Assembly: GCA_031841125.1 (NCBI GenBank)
Contig: CM063112.1
Location: 64,996,057 to 65,060,056, forward strand
Direction: 5' to 3'
From: Acanthococcus lagerstroemiae
Taxonomy: Eukaryota > Arthropoda > Insecta > Hemiptera > Eriococcidae
Length of the DNA stretch: 64,000 nt
The notes under the pieces: model-generated
The model's input: only the letters and a program-made list of their open reading frames with translations
Databases searched by the model: none
What the model was told of the DNA's origin: nothing
Shown here: positions 12,101-24,656 of the stretch, in pieces
Numbering within the stretch: the stretch's first letter is position 1
Layout of the letters: every line of letters begins with the position of its first letter
Program-made: the position numbers and the translations under genes

Positions 12101-15100
12101 CAGTATCCGAATTGAGTCCCGAAGTAGCGGAGGTACACATCCGAGTTGAGTCCCGGGTTCGGTTCGCGACTGATTCTCATTCATTGCAGGATAACTCACC
12201 TAAGTCGCGTCCAGTCATTAGGATGGCTGCAGTCGCTTCTTTTTTCATCGCCGCGAAACGTTTTTTCAAATTTTGAATATCGCTTACTTTCGCCTATACA
12301 TATAAGTATCGCACTGAACTTCTAATGACGTTTCTATAAGGACGTACATACTAGGATGCGCCATGTAGAATGAACTTGTTCGAGTGGGAATGAAATGACT
12401 CGCACGCATTCGTTGTTCGAGCGGTGGCCGAAGAATATTCTGCCCACCTAATGACGGAAAACTGACAGTCAGAATAGACGTAACTGTCGAGCACACAGTC
12501 GCTAAATTTTTGATCCCTCTCGTCGTCTCTCAGAAAGCAGTGGCATTAGGTCTTCCGCAAAAAATTCTTCAACATTGGCAGCATGTAGAAATGGTAGACC
12601 GAAGAAAAGTTTCAAGAACTACCCTCTTTCGCCGTCAACGTCTTTATATTTGTACTCGTCCATCAAAGACAGGTTCTGGATTCGACGCCACCAGCTTTGC
12701 CTCAGATGGAAGCGTCATACTGTCGCGGAAATAGCAGGCCATACGTTGCGCGCTGCACTGTGGATGGCTTGCTCGAAATCAGCGAAAAATTCTGAAGGTT
12801 CAAAGATCAAGCCAAGGTCAATGATCTCATTCGCAACATTTCGGAGAACTGTTTCGTAGGCGCCGATTTTTCTGCTCGGAAGAAGAGAAAACACAAGGAC
12901 GATATAGACCCATGTACGAGTATGGTGAAAAGCTGTGTGAACAAAGTTGAAACACTTTGGAAAGTTCCGTCTATGTAGACCGTTGAACAGGAGCTCAGAA
13001 ATTCGAGATTACGCCTCGTCGCAAAATTTGTGCGAGTACGTCACGAACGAGTTTACTTACCCGTCCTTTAAGCATACCCTACCCGCCAGTATGGAACTCG
13101 ATTGAGAAATTCCTTCGTCTTATCCCCCGCCACGACGGGATTCAATTCGGACATTTCTTATTGTTATCTCCGCTGCTTTGGGACTCACTTCGGCTAAAAA
13201 TGACATTTTGGGACTCAACTCGGAACCGCCTGACAAAGGGAGAGACGTTGTTCCCAAAAATTAACCGATAAAATGAAAGATTAATTTTGATTCGTAAATA
13301 TAGTTTGAAAATTGCGGGTAAATAAACGAAACGGATGCGAAGCTATAAAAATTATGCCGGCTGGATGGAAATAACCGCTGGAGTCTGATACTTGTGGATG
13401 GAGCGTTGGTTATGCGAGTAGACGAGACGTACGGACTAATGGCGGCGTGGCATCCGACCGCAGATTCAATTATCGTGTTGACCTTACGCACTTACGAGTA
13501 CATACTCGTATTATACCCATCTATTCGAACCGAAATTTAATAATTACGTACTTACGACGTGATTTAGATTTACCATGGAGAAGCTGCGATAATTATTGGA
13601 ACACGAAAAGTTGCGTTAGTCCTATCGACCGATATCGTTTGACCTGCTGGCCAAATATTACTCACCCAGGAACGAACGTATGCAGCGTCAATAAGATGAA
13701 TATCAGCGAAATATACATTACCGATCCGGTCAAAGAATACTGGGAGTATGTTTTTGCATTTTACGAACGAAACTACAAATACAGTAGAGGTACTAGCTAC
13801 GGGGTAGGATACAGTTGAAAGGTACCTACATAATTTATGTAGGTGCGTATCCTACCTACATGCATCGCCCGTCCGCACGGGGTGTATTAATTTTTGCATT
13901 TCTGCAGGAGAAGAGCTCTACAAATTTCGAAAGGTATCGATGACGTAGGAGTTATTAGATGGGAATTCGCGGGCACTTTGCTGGTCGTATGGACCATGTG
14001 TTACTTCTGCATATGGAAAGGCGTTAAATGGACCGGAAAGGTACGCTATGTTACACTACTGTAAAAGTATTCGGGAATATTCTCCGCGTATTATCTTATG
14101 TAGATACTCTATTATCGTATTAGTTGGTTTCTCGGCGTCCTGCACGTTTCACTTCGCCGCCTCTCGGCTCGGGGTTCCGAATAATTAGCCGATGTAAAAT
14201 TCGAAGCAAGAATTTTCTCGCCCCTATTACATTCGCAGACCTAATTAAGTTGCACGCGCTTCAACTAGAAATGAGATTCGCGCTGAGGAATGATTCGAAT
14301 TCACACCCTAGCGGGAAAACAGTTTGAAATATGTACCTACTTAATAACTGTAACGATCGATTCCCGAGATTGTGATTTTTTTTTTTTAACATTCTAGGAA
14401 TCCATGTATTCGAATGCGAAGGGGGCGATAGGTTTCTACTTATTCTGCGCATTAATCGGAGGGTTGAAAATCAAAAGTCGATCCTTTAAATCAGTCACTT
14501 TTAATCGCGACACGAGTATTCGTGTTTACGATTGGCTATACCGAATCGCAGATCATTTAATCGCGTTGATTCGATGTTACAGGTTGTTTACTTCACCGCC
14601 TTGTTCCCGTACGTGCTGCTCGTTGTACTTTTAATACGAGGCCTCACACTACCCGGAGCTTTTGACGGTATTCGTTACTACATCAGCCCGAACCTGTCCA
14701 AAATCGGCGATTCGGAGGTTACTCTCGTTCATTATTAATTCGCTTTTTCCGCATTTACTCGTTTTTTCCGCACCTATTGTATTAAGTATTTGTACTTTAC
14801 TTACGAGTATAACATTTAATCGATCGGTAAAAGGTTGCTTCGTTCTCTTCATTTTGCACCCGATTATCGTGTAATCACAACCATCTACACCGCTGCACGT
14901 TTAGCCTTTTATATTATATTGTACTAATACGTATCATCGTCGGGATCGTTTACATTCGAATGAACTGTTACCATCCTTCGAGTACGAGTATTTATGTATA
15001 TCGTATTTCAATTTCTCGAATACCGAATCTGCTAAATTATACTATCTCGAAAAGTTCCAGTATGCACGGGGAATCTAACTGGCTCGGTCTTCATTCTTGC

Positions 15101-18100
15101 GGTCTGTTTCTTTCCAATGCCTTCGTCAAATTTGACTTGCGAAGCTATACCGCGTTTACGAAAACGAACGCGTCATTTGCTCGCCCGCCGATAGACCGCA
15201 TACATAAATATAAGGTCGCGGTTCCTACTGCCTGGCGTTTTATCGAAAAAGAAAGAAAAAATACTCGTGGACTACGTACGCGCTTGTTGGAAATTACTCG
15301 CTAAGCTGTACTGCCGGTTGACTGAAAATCTAATTATTAATTTTTGGGAAATATATATCGGCGCATTAAATTTGAATATTATCGCAATAAATGAAACAAA
15401 CGAACGTTAGGATGACATGCAAGCAGCAGCATTGAAAATATTGAGCAGTATTAAACGGTGTGGAACAGTAAAATGGTAATGTAGCAGTATCGAGGATATT
15501 AAGCATTGAAAGAAAATTGGAAAATGAAATTTAAGCTCACCCCTGTTGTACAAGTAGCGCTTTTTAGCTGCTTTTGCAGGTCGTTCCCTCTTTCGCTTCC
15601 GCTCAAGCGATACATTCTTAGTCTCAGCAGGCAGTGCCGAGCTTAGGTCAGCTGCCACCGCGTGCAAAAATTTTCTTACCCACCCTTGGCCCAAACTGTA
15701 AAAAGCTAGCTTTCAACGCTCTGTGGTAAATTATCGAACCCCCTTCTTTATTACTCTCAGTCTTAGTACAGTCAAACGTTAAGTATAATACTTCTTTTAT
15801 GGTATTCCGCTATGTCTCGATTATATTAGGTTCGATTCTTTTCTCTTCTTTTTCAAATTAGCCGTCCTCAAATGTTTGCCATCCCGTGCAAGTGTACAGT
15901 CGGCGCATAAGGTAAATCCCCTGCTGTCAGCAGGGACAGCAGAAAGCTTCAACCTGATCAGTAAACCTAGTAGATTCTTACAGGTTAAATGTTTGAAAAA
16001 GTTTGGGCAGGAGCACGACGACCATCAGTCTCCACACATTCGGCTGATTCAGCCTTCTATTATGATTGACTCAATGTGTATAACATTCTTCATTCATCAT
16101 TTACTGTTCATAAAGTTTACATCATTAGTTCAGGGTCAACGCGCACTTTTAACTTTCTTTATTGCTCCATTATGCTCTTCTAATGTTACTCGGTTACCGC
16201 GCTAATATTCTTTTTTAATGTGCCGATAAATCGCGCTCCTAATCCCCCCCCCCATTATTTTTACACGGCGAAAAAATAAAACTCCATTCTTTGTTCTCGA
16301 ACCAGTTATTTACGAAACGGTAGGAGAACGAAGAACGAGCCTCATTCATCGGATAGTATTATTCCTATCCTCGAACGAAATAAGAGTTATTTAAGTTAAT
16401 ACTTTTTGTTCTCGAGTATAAGTAGGTACCAGTAATTCAAAATATTACTCGCACATCAGCTTGCGCTTTCAGACACTTTTTCGTTTGTTTAAATTCCAGT
16501 TTTGAAACGAGCACTGCTTTTATTTCAGGTGTGGGTAGACGCGGTAACTCAAATATTTTTTTCGTACGGTCTTGGCTTAGGCACTTTAGTTGCTTTAGGA
16601 AGTTATAATCAATTTAAAAATGACGTTTACAAGTAAGAAAGATTACGTATTTTATATTTCTTTTCGTTAGTTCGGCTTTCATTTTTCCCTTTTCCCGTTT
16701 TTTTAAAGACACGCTTGATTTTTCGCCCACGAAGTGACGCTACTTTTTGCGACCGTAGTGGTACTCGTATATACTTATACTTAACTACCTTACCGTCTAA
16801 CTCGATCTGTTTTTGCAAATACGGCCAATTTTTGTTTCAGGGACGCGTTAATCGTATGCTGCGTTAACTCTGGTACCAGTTTGTTCGCGGGCTTCGTGAT
16901 TTTCTCGGTTATCGGATTCATGTCGCACGAGCAAAAGCGGCCAGTTGCCGAAGTGGCTGCCTCGGGTAATTCTTTCTTCGTATATTTAAATATTTCCTCG
17001 CCTTAGTTTACAGCGAGGCCGATTAAATAGGTACCTACTCTCGCTAGTACGAAAGAATTCCGCCGTATACATATAATTACCTTGCTAGCTCCTAAGCTCC
17101 TAGGCTACTCTATTCCTACATATAGCGTGTAGGTAAAACCGAATTCGATAATATCCGCTCACACTCGACAGGACCGGGATTGGCGTTTCTCGTGTATCCA
17201 TCCGCTGTCCTCCAATTACCAGGATCTTCGATGTGGTCTATGTTATTCTTCATCATGCTGCTGTTCATAGGATTAGACAGTCAAGTAGGTATACTCGATC
17301 CGCGTATTCGCTAACAGTTAATAGACATAGATCAAAATGTTATCCAGGTAGAAACACGCACGCTGTATGCGTGTAATTTGCTTGTATTATCGTCAGTGTA
17401 GCGGGGAAATGGGAAGCAATATTGTATGTAGTTTCATTTTTGAAGTTTCCGAAAAACCGAACGAGGTTCTGGTAACACTCGAGGTGGTTATAGCAGGAAG
17501 ACGGGTCCACTTTCGACGCAACCTGCATCAATTGCTTCTGTCTTACCCACTAGCTTAGTTCATTCCGGATGAGAATAACGGGGAAATAGAAATTTCGAGC
17601 CGGAGATGTCATTTTTTCCTCGAACACTAGCCCATCATACGTCGCCGTAGCCGATAAAAATAAAAAGGTCTTGAAGAGCATCAAACAAATCTGAAGACTT
17701 ATAAACGTCTCATTCAATCCCTGGGCTTCTGTTGAAGGAGTCCGAAAGAATGTCAAAGAGTGTTAAACATAATCTTAAAATTAATAATAATATGTTGTAC
17801 TTCGAATTCGAATGCAGCAACAATACGACTGGAGTGTTAATATAATTGCATAATTAAAACGCCGTGAATATTCCACCAATATTAGGATTACCTCGAAATG
17901 TTAATAAAATTGCATACTCGAAACGCCGTAAATCGGTCATGAGTCTCTTTCGGTTCGTTTGAAATAATGTTAATGGAGATTAGTACGTGATCAACGCCTT
18001 TTGGATGAGCCACGGCTGTCGAACCTCATCAACTTTTATCGGGACCTGATTCGGTTCTTCATCCAGTGTAAGTGTTTTCGACTTCTGGTACATCCTTTTT

Positions 18101-21026
18101 CAGCTGCGTGCGAGCTTAGAACAGGCTTTTTGGGTGTACACGGTTCGATTACACTCGGGTTTTTGCAGATTGAGTTAGGATTCGGGGCGGCGTTCGAACT
18201 CGGTTTTGGATTCAGATTTTTGAGATTCAGGTTTCCTCAGATATGCACGGGAAAACGTAGGCCCGAATCCGAAATGTAGTTGCCCGGCAAAATGCAATTA
18301 CTTATTATAACAGTTATCCACTCGTTAAAGCGACGAAATAATGAAACAGTCGAACGAAAATCACTCTCGCTTCAGTTAGGTGGGTGCGTGAGAAAACGTT
18401 ATAATCGAGCTCCGGGCCGCTCGCGCTCCTCTTTTACAAAGGCGAAAGTGATTTTCAAATTGGTAGCGATGCACGTTGCATACGCGCTAGGTGATAACAT
18501 GTCGTAGTCATTAAGAGCGAGCCTATCTGGTGATGCGACCTTTGGTAAAACATAATTATGCATTATAATTACTTACTTTTTCGTATTTTCACGCGCGTAT
18601 TCATTGTCTATTAAACTTTGCGCAGTTCTGCACCGTAGAAGGCTTCATTACCGCCATGGTAGACGAATGGCCCAATTTACTGCGTCGCCGAAAAGAAATT
18701 TTCGTGTTGATAGTTTGCATCGGATCCTATATTACTGGATTATCTTGCATAACTCAGGTACTGTAAATCGCATTTTGCGAGAAAATAAGGGTAGTGACTT
18801 CGAATACCAACCGGTGAGGTGATGATTCCAAGAGTGCGAGTATCGATTGACACCTTCCCCGGCAAAACATATGAACCTACATAGAATAACGTCCGAAGAA
18901 AGAAACCAAAAAAAAAAATTAATATATACATATATATGCGTATTTATTTGCTTATTATTATTATTATTATTATTTTTTTGTTTAAAGAATATCTCGCTAA
19001 GTTGTTTACGATATTCCCATGCTTTGCGGGTAAGGTGTCATCCACGACTCGATGTACTTATTCTATACGAGCGTGTACCTACGTCGTACGAATACTCCAT
19101 TTAGAGAAAAACGAGCGAGGTTTCCCGATAAAATTCGTTAAGTTCGCCGACAGCCAGTGTGATAATCATTACCTACCTAGCTACCTATAAATAAATATGA
19201 ATTTACCCACTGACTTATCTACCTGCCTCCCCATATAAGTATTAATTTTAAATATTTCTAACCGGGAGGGGACGTGCTTACTTTACAGGGTGGCATGTAC
19301 GTCTTTCAGCTACTGGATTCTTATGCAGTCAGCGGCTCGTGCTTGTTATTTCTAATCTTCTTCGAGTGCGTCGCTATTTCATGGGCTTACGGAATCGATA
19401 GATTTTACGACGGTCTCAAAGACATGATCGGCTACTATCCCTTTATCGGCTGGAAGTACTGTTGGCTGTATACGACGCCGTTTATATGCGTGGTATGCGA
19501 TGATCTTCGACCAGGCGATCGTGTGCCTAATATTGTCCCGATGAAGCCGCGAGAATGTATTCTTTTTCGTATGGTTGTGGGCATGCCCTGGAATCATACG
19601 TAGGTAATCATTGAATAAAGTAGGGAGCGCTCAGCGGGAAAAAGTTATCTGGAAAAACAAGAGAAAAAAGGAATAATAAAAGAAAAAGGAACAAAAAAAA
19701 AGGAAAAAGGCAGGATTATATAAGGAGAAAAATGAAGAAAAATATGATGAAAAGCTAAATCTGGAATTGGCTTCGATGATTCTGAAAACATTCTTCGAAA
19801 AAGGTACGGAGAGGCTTATAAGCAAACGTCTGGAAGAGTCTTAAGGAGCTTTAACCAACCTAGAGGAAGTTTCAAACGAGCGTGAAGGAGTTGCAGAAGT
19901 CTTAAACATATTTGGAAGACTTCTGAATACGCATGCGTGAAGAATTCTCGAGCACTAAGCGAGCTTCGAAAAGTCTCGAATGAAGTCGGCAAGTATTCAA
20001 GTTTTATCTAAATAAGTTTCTGCAACAGGTACGAAAGAGTGTTACTCGAGTTTCGAAGTCTTTCAGGGTCTCCGAGAGTTCCAAACAAGTCATGCAGCGA
20101 ATGATAAGCGAGTATCGAACACTCGGCGGGTCTTAAGCCGCGGGACGCTCTCTTGGAAAGGAGAGCCAGATAAACGAGGTTTGTTGAGGGGTGGAAGGGA
20201 GGGGGGGGGGGTGGTGAATAGAAAAATGAAGAAGCGTAAGAAAGGAGGAAAGATGAAGTACATATTTTATAAGGAGGCACTGGATAGTGTTTTTCAATGT
20301 TTTTTCCTAAGAGTGCTGGTCGCCTAAATCGGTACTACTCGCGACATGTAACGAAAATATCCAGTTGCACGACGATGTACCTAATCTGAAACATCGAAAT
20401 ATTCATCACACTAATTAAGTAACGAGCATGCCTCGATTGAGGACATCGTGGCGTATCAGTTGAGAGGTGTTCACATTCGTGCGTACTCGAGGTACGAATC
20501 GACGATGATCGTTCGAGTAGCTTCATCGAGACAAACGCGATCGCATAGGTACTGGGGTGCTGTCCGAAAAGTTTCTCTTCTCCGATGCTCGTATATACGG
20601 TTATTAACGAAAAGCTAATAGCTGGCTACTCTGCGTCGTGTGTTTTATTTCAGAGTGTATTCTTTTTCAATCTATTTCAATGGACACCGGTCAAATACAT
20701 GAACTACGAATATCCGTGGTGGAGCCATGTATTTGGTTGGCTCACCGCCCTCTCCTCAATGTTGTGCATTCCCGGTTATATGATCTATCTGTGGTTGAAA
20801 ACCCCCGGCGACTACGAACAGGTAAATTGTCGCACATCGCCGCCTTATCTAATTTACGATCAAGTAATATCCGTTCGTATAAACAATAACAGATTTACCG
20901 CCTCTTTCTATTTTCTCGCAGAAAATTAAAACGATCGTCCGAATCGACGAAGACGTAGGCGGTCTACGTGAGAAGATGCAAAAAGGCAAAAAGTCGAAGA
21001 AAATAATGGAATCTCAAGGCGTCTAG
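9155..21026 (+). CDS. Gat: sodium- and chloride-dependent GABA transporter (SLC6 family); TM3 exon not found
   Basis: Exons: 9155-9503, 13568-13745, 13908-14040, 14583-14717, 16529-16632, 16841-16965, 17172-17284, 18626-18757, 19289-19492, 20654-20821, 20922-21026 (TAG stop). All phases agree. The protein moves extracellular GABA into cells with Na+ and Cl- across the plasma membrane. Exon 1 gives a soluble N-terminus and TM1-TM2, with the SLC6 signature [17 protein letters not shown] at residues 59-75. The next exon encodes extracellular loop 2 ([12 protein letters not shown]) with N-glycosylation sequons NIT and NIS. Later exons give [30 protein letters not shown] and the closing segments [16 protein letters not shown] and PGYMIYLWL, with a basic tail. 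The start has a good context (aacaATGg). Exon 1 ends in phase 1 and exon 13568 begins in the matching phase, but the segment equivalent to TM3 (MSCW-NVYYI-type) is absent between them. Substrate specificity is inferred from similarity to insect GAT; another SLC6 amino-acid carrier is less likely. Confidence 0.9.
12050..13235 (-). pseudogene. decayed MULE-type DNA transposon with transposase remnant
   Basis: Read on the minus strand, about 13010-12460 gives typical MULE transposase pieces in order: [51 protein letters not shown] and FFGLPF. They are broken by frameshifts and stops, so no active enzyme can be made. The core is flanked by repeats of a motif like CCGAATTGAGTCCC: direct copies at 12066-12079, 12107-12120 and 12141-12154, and inverted copies at 13138-13150, 13180-13193 and 13210-13223. 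Subterminal repeats in terminal inverted repeats are usual for MULEs, where they bind transposase. The exact ends and target duplication were not resolved. The copy sits in the first visible intron of Gat, opposite to the gene. Confidence 0.75.
19639..20215. repeat. purine-rich tract and degenerate tandem array in a Gat intron
   Basis: From 19639 to about 19750 the plus strand is almost all A and G. It is followed to about 20180 by many degenerate copies of short motifs such as gaagtcttaa, gagttcc and aagtctcgaa, spaced about 25-40 bases apart. It ends near an 11-G tract at 20201-20211. No coding potential is seen. Confidence 0.5.
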
Positions 21027-23040
21027 ATAACATATTATTTCATTATCCGATTGGCTTTTCCATTAATTTTTACATGATTTGTTCGTTAATCTTAGGACAA
21101 TTTTGCCGACCTTCATCACGTTTTTATGACGACGATAAAAATGTAATTTTCCAAATTATTTTCTAAGTAGGTAACGCTAATATAATATGAAATAACTAAG
21201 CTTGTTTCCCTCTAAGATAATAGGTCGATTTACTGCCTTAACAATGAATTATTATAAGGACAGGCACATTTGTTTTAAAACGATTGTTTCTACTTTGTCT
21301 AGAGAGAGAGAGAGAAAGAGTTAACACTAACTAGGTGTTACTACAGTAGTTTGATTTAGAAGAATAATATGTACTTATGTCGTCGATAGAATTTTAATTA
21401 ATTAATTTTTTTAAATCGAAGTGTCATTCAATTATTACGATAGTAATGTAAATACTTTTTTTGTTTGTTTTAAATCTCGTTTCAGTTTAAACGTGAAGGC
21501 TAATTAGTATTAAGGTATCAGCGTTATAGTTTCAGAGGAGGTTTCCGCTAGATACTAAATTTTTCTTTCGTTCATTCTTTTTGTCTCACTCTTCTTCCTA
21601 TCTCATTCCTTCTTTTCTTTCAACATTCGACCTTTATATTCTAAATAATAAGTTTGAATATTCCAAGTCTTCCATTTAACGCGTTAATGTATTTTTAAAT
21701 ACGTAATTACCATAATATTATGTTTTCTTACCATATCGGGGTGCTTAAAAAACAACGATTGTTATCTAATTAATTTTTTTAATCAATTAGATTATTTTAC
21801 CTTCCCTCTTCTCTTTTGATAACCTCAAACTTCCACGAACGTCATATCAAAAATATTTTTAAGATAACCTTGCATGTAATTATTATTTGTTTTTTTTTTC
21901 TTTCTTAATTTTCACCTATTCTTCCGCACATCGCATATCAAAACTTTGTTTATACATACTTTGTCGCATTTAATGTATCTTTTATCTTCTCAGTTTAATG
22001 ATCTCATACAGCACCAATATGAAAATAATACTAATATCTAATAATAATATTAATAATAATGGTGTGAATTATAAATATCTGAAATAAAATCAGATGTAAG
22101 CCGAAACTGAATGACAACGTTTGTAGGTAGGTGATATGTACTACTTATTATATGAATGTATGCGGTCAGACTCATCGCAGCTAAATTTTGCAGTCGTGCA
22201 TATTCGGAATACGTAACCCAAACATAAGTGTTTCCATTTTAAAATTATCTTTACGACGCATCGATACGTGTATTGTTTCAGAATAGGTACGCCATCATTG
22301 ATCCAAGAAACTGAGAACTGGTAACTCTCCAGTAGTATCTATCTATACCTATACATCTACATCACATACGAGTACATAGGTGTTGATTGGCTACTTTGTA
22401 CCTACCTACCTACCAACCGACCTGCCTTCGATTTGATATTTTATAATTATTTCTGTCTCGCGAGTACCCAGTACTTTTGTTATATCGCGCCGTAGGTAAT
22501 GAGTTAGTTTTAAATACATTTCTTCAGCCTCAGTGAATTGAAGTGGTTCTTTTTACAACATTTTATGTTAGTGCGCCGAGAACTCGGAAGAGTAGCGGTT
22601 AGTATTTGTATAAGCGATGCCTCTACATATTCAATAACGTTCCTAAGCTGAGATCTTGACCTTTTTCGCATTTTCCTCCGGAAAGAACAAAGAACTATAT
22701 AGAAACCGGAAACCCTGGATTTCTCATGGGCGGCTGAAAAATGAGAAGTTGGAAAGAAGTGAAACGCAAAATGAAAACTATATACTCTTAAATGAAAAGT
22801 ACTTACATATTACTTTTCTAACACGCTTCATTTTTACCTAAATCAGAAACGGTCGCACTTGTAAAGTGTCAGGTCTGGGTTACCTACGAATGTTTTCATT
22901 TTCACTGTTAGTAGCATTGCTGTTAATGCTGTTTAACGAGTTGGCTTATGATCAGCAAAACAGTAAATACCTTCAATAATTCGATTTTACTAATTACTTA
23001 GTAGATACAAATATTACTAAATATATAATAGGTATGGGGA
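21027..23040. other. Gat 3' UTR and intergenic AT-rich DNA
   Basis: AT-rich sequence without recognisable coding exons follows the Gat stop. An AATAAA within gaaataaaatc near 22084 is a possible polyadenylation signal, about 1.06 kb past the stop. A short (GA)n lies at 21301-21315 and TACC-type repeats at about 22320-22440. Confidence 0.45.
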
Positions 23041-23044
23041 ACTG

Positions 23045-23476
23045 AAAATAAATGTTCAAATAATGTACCTTCTCTCCCTGAAACCGCCCCTTCGAGTATT
23101 ACCTCAGGAACATCGGAGAGCCTTTTAGGGCTGCCTTAGCCTTCTGGTCTTCTTGCCGGGAATCGGCCTAGGTCAACTGCGCTATCTTCCTGTCGAATAC
23201 CCGTATCACTAGCCTCGTGGTTTATGACGGTGAGTTCAACGAGCATCGGCAAGTAGCGCCTGACCACTTACAGCTTTCAGATACTGGCGACCGATTACAC
23301 ACTTCTCGGAAGCTTCTGCTGTAAATAGTTGTGACTCTGTGTACGTTATCAAAATGCGGTGTTAGAATGTGTGACGAGTTCTTTCTTGCATTACTGATAA
23401 TGATGCCGGCGCTGGGAATCGAACCCTGTGCCTTCGGGTTATGAAGCCGAGTTCTTACTGCTACGCTACAGAGCCT
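23045..23476 (-). repeat. tRNA-derived SINE
   Basis: On the minus strand the first 72 bases (23476 down to 23405) look like an elongator tRNA-Met: a 5' GGCTCTG end, a box-A-like TAGCGTAGCAG, a CAT triplet where the anticodon should be (about 23440) and a perfect box B (GGTTCGATTCC, 23426-23416). The acceptor ends do not pair (5' GGCTCTG against 3' CGCCGGC), and the head continues into about 350 bases of unrelated sequence. This is what a SINE looks like, with the tRNA part acting as an internal RNA polymerase III promoter. It is not a functional tRNA gene. The 3' limit is approximate. Confidence 0.7.
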
Positions 23477-23559
23477 TAATATTTCAAGTATTTTGTATTT
23501 AATGTATCTTAATATATATTGAGTGTTTCACGCGTAAGCGCAAATAACCGTTCTGAAGT

Positions 23560-24180
23560 GGAGGGGGGGGGAGCTCATTGGGGTATCAAAAATGCTGAAC
23601 ATATTTTCGTGCCAAAACTGGGGCTAGATCTAAAAATGTGATGGGATATGCTAAAAGTCAAAGACTCAAAGACCCATTGCGACACTTTGGTTGACATTCT
23701 CAAGACAAAATCAATTTCGTTTATTTGATGGATGAATAATACCACATTTAAGAGTCCGAATCGGGAACAAATAACTCTGGTGAACTATTCGAAAGTAGCA
23801 GCCCAAAAAACTCCTATTTTCTGCATTCAGGTATTTCATTTGTTGAAATTTTCACGGAATTTCGGCCCCTCGTAAATTGAAACTTCGAGTTTCTATGGGT
23901 TGATATATCCAGTTAGGGGCTTAAAACGAGACCATATCAAAAATCTGATGAAAATTCAAAATTAACCACTTTAAAATCTTTTATTTTGAGATTGTTTTCG
24001 ATGCCTGTTCGTTTAAAATTTCTAAGTTGGTAGTACGTTCGGGCCCCTTTAGACAAAATATTTTTAGCCCCTCAATTTCTCCCAAAACACTGGACCGTGT
24101 CACCTGAAAGCCTCGCGTTGAATCGACTTCAGGATCAAAAGTAGGGGAAGGAGGCGTAATTTGTGATACAACCTGTATAT
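23560..24180. repeat. dispersed repeat related to the 42.8-43.5 kb element
   Basis: The segment around 24020-24060 (agttggtagtacgttcgg followed by a C-rich run) closely resembles 43398-43435, and both lie in non-coding DNA of similar style (gttgaaattttc, caaaaatctga). A 9-G tract at 23563-23571 lies at its left. It is probably a copy of an uncharacterised transposon; its ends are not defined. Confidence 0.35.
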
Positions 24181-24656
24181 TCTATTCGAGGCCAAGAAAA
24201 ACTACGCTACTTATTCGTTGGAGTATTCACTTGGTTTTCACTTTCAAGTTGATTCGTCTTCGTCTGTCCGGTTGGTTGATCAATGGATTTTATAGAACAC
24301 TTCCGTAGCGTAACGGCGTGACTAAAATTTTATTTTGGTAGACATCCAAACGCGTCTCAGAGAATTAGCTTCGCCCAACTCTCGACCATATTCTAAGTTC
24401 ATCTTGAAACAAGAAAAATACTTCAATTATACGAAAACGCGAAGACCAAGACGTTTATTACGCAAATTACACGCGATCATCACTCGAAAACATTACAGTC
24501 GGTATATGAATATTTTTTGCACGTATGATTATTCGGTTCACTAGAAGAAAAGAAAAATAAGTCGGGTCTCATACTACGGCGCCGCTGGAAAATATCCCGC
24601 TTTAATCGAAATGTGGCGCGCAATTTTCTTAGTATGTACATGCACGTAGAGAATGA

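Noticed and set aside
23405..23476. A functional tRNA-Met gene on the minus strand
   Set aside because: Boxes A and B are good, but the acceptor ends do not pair and the sequence continues as a long SINE body.
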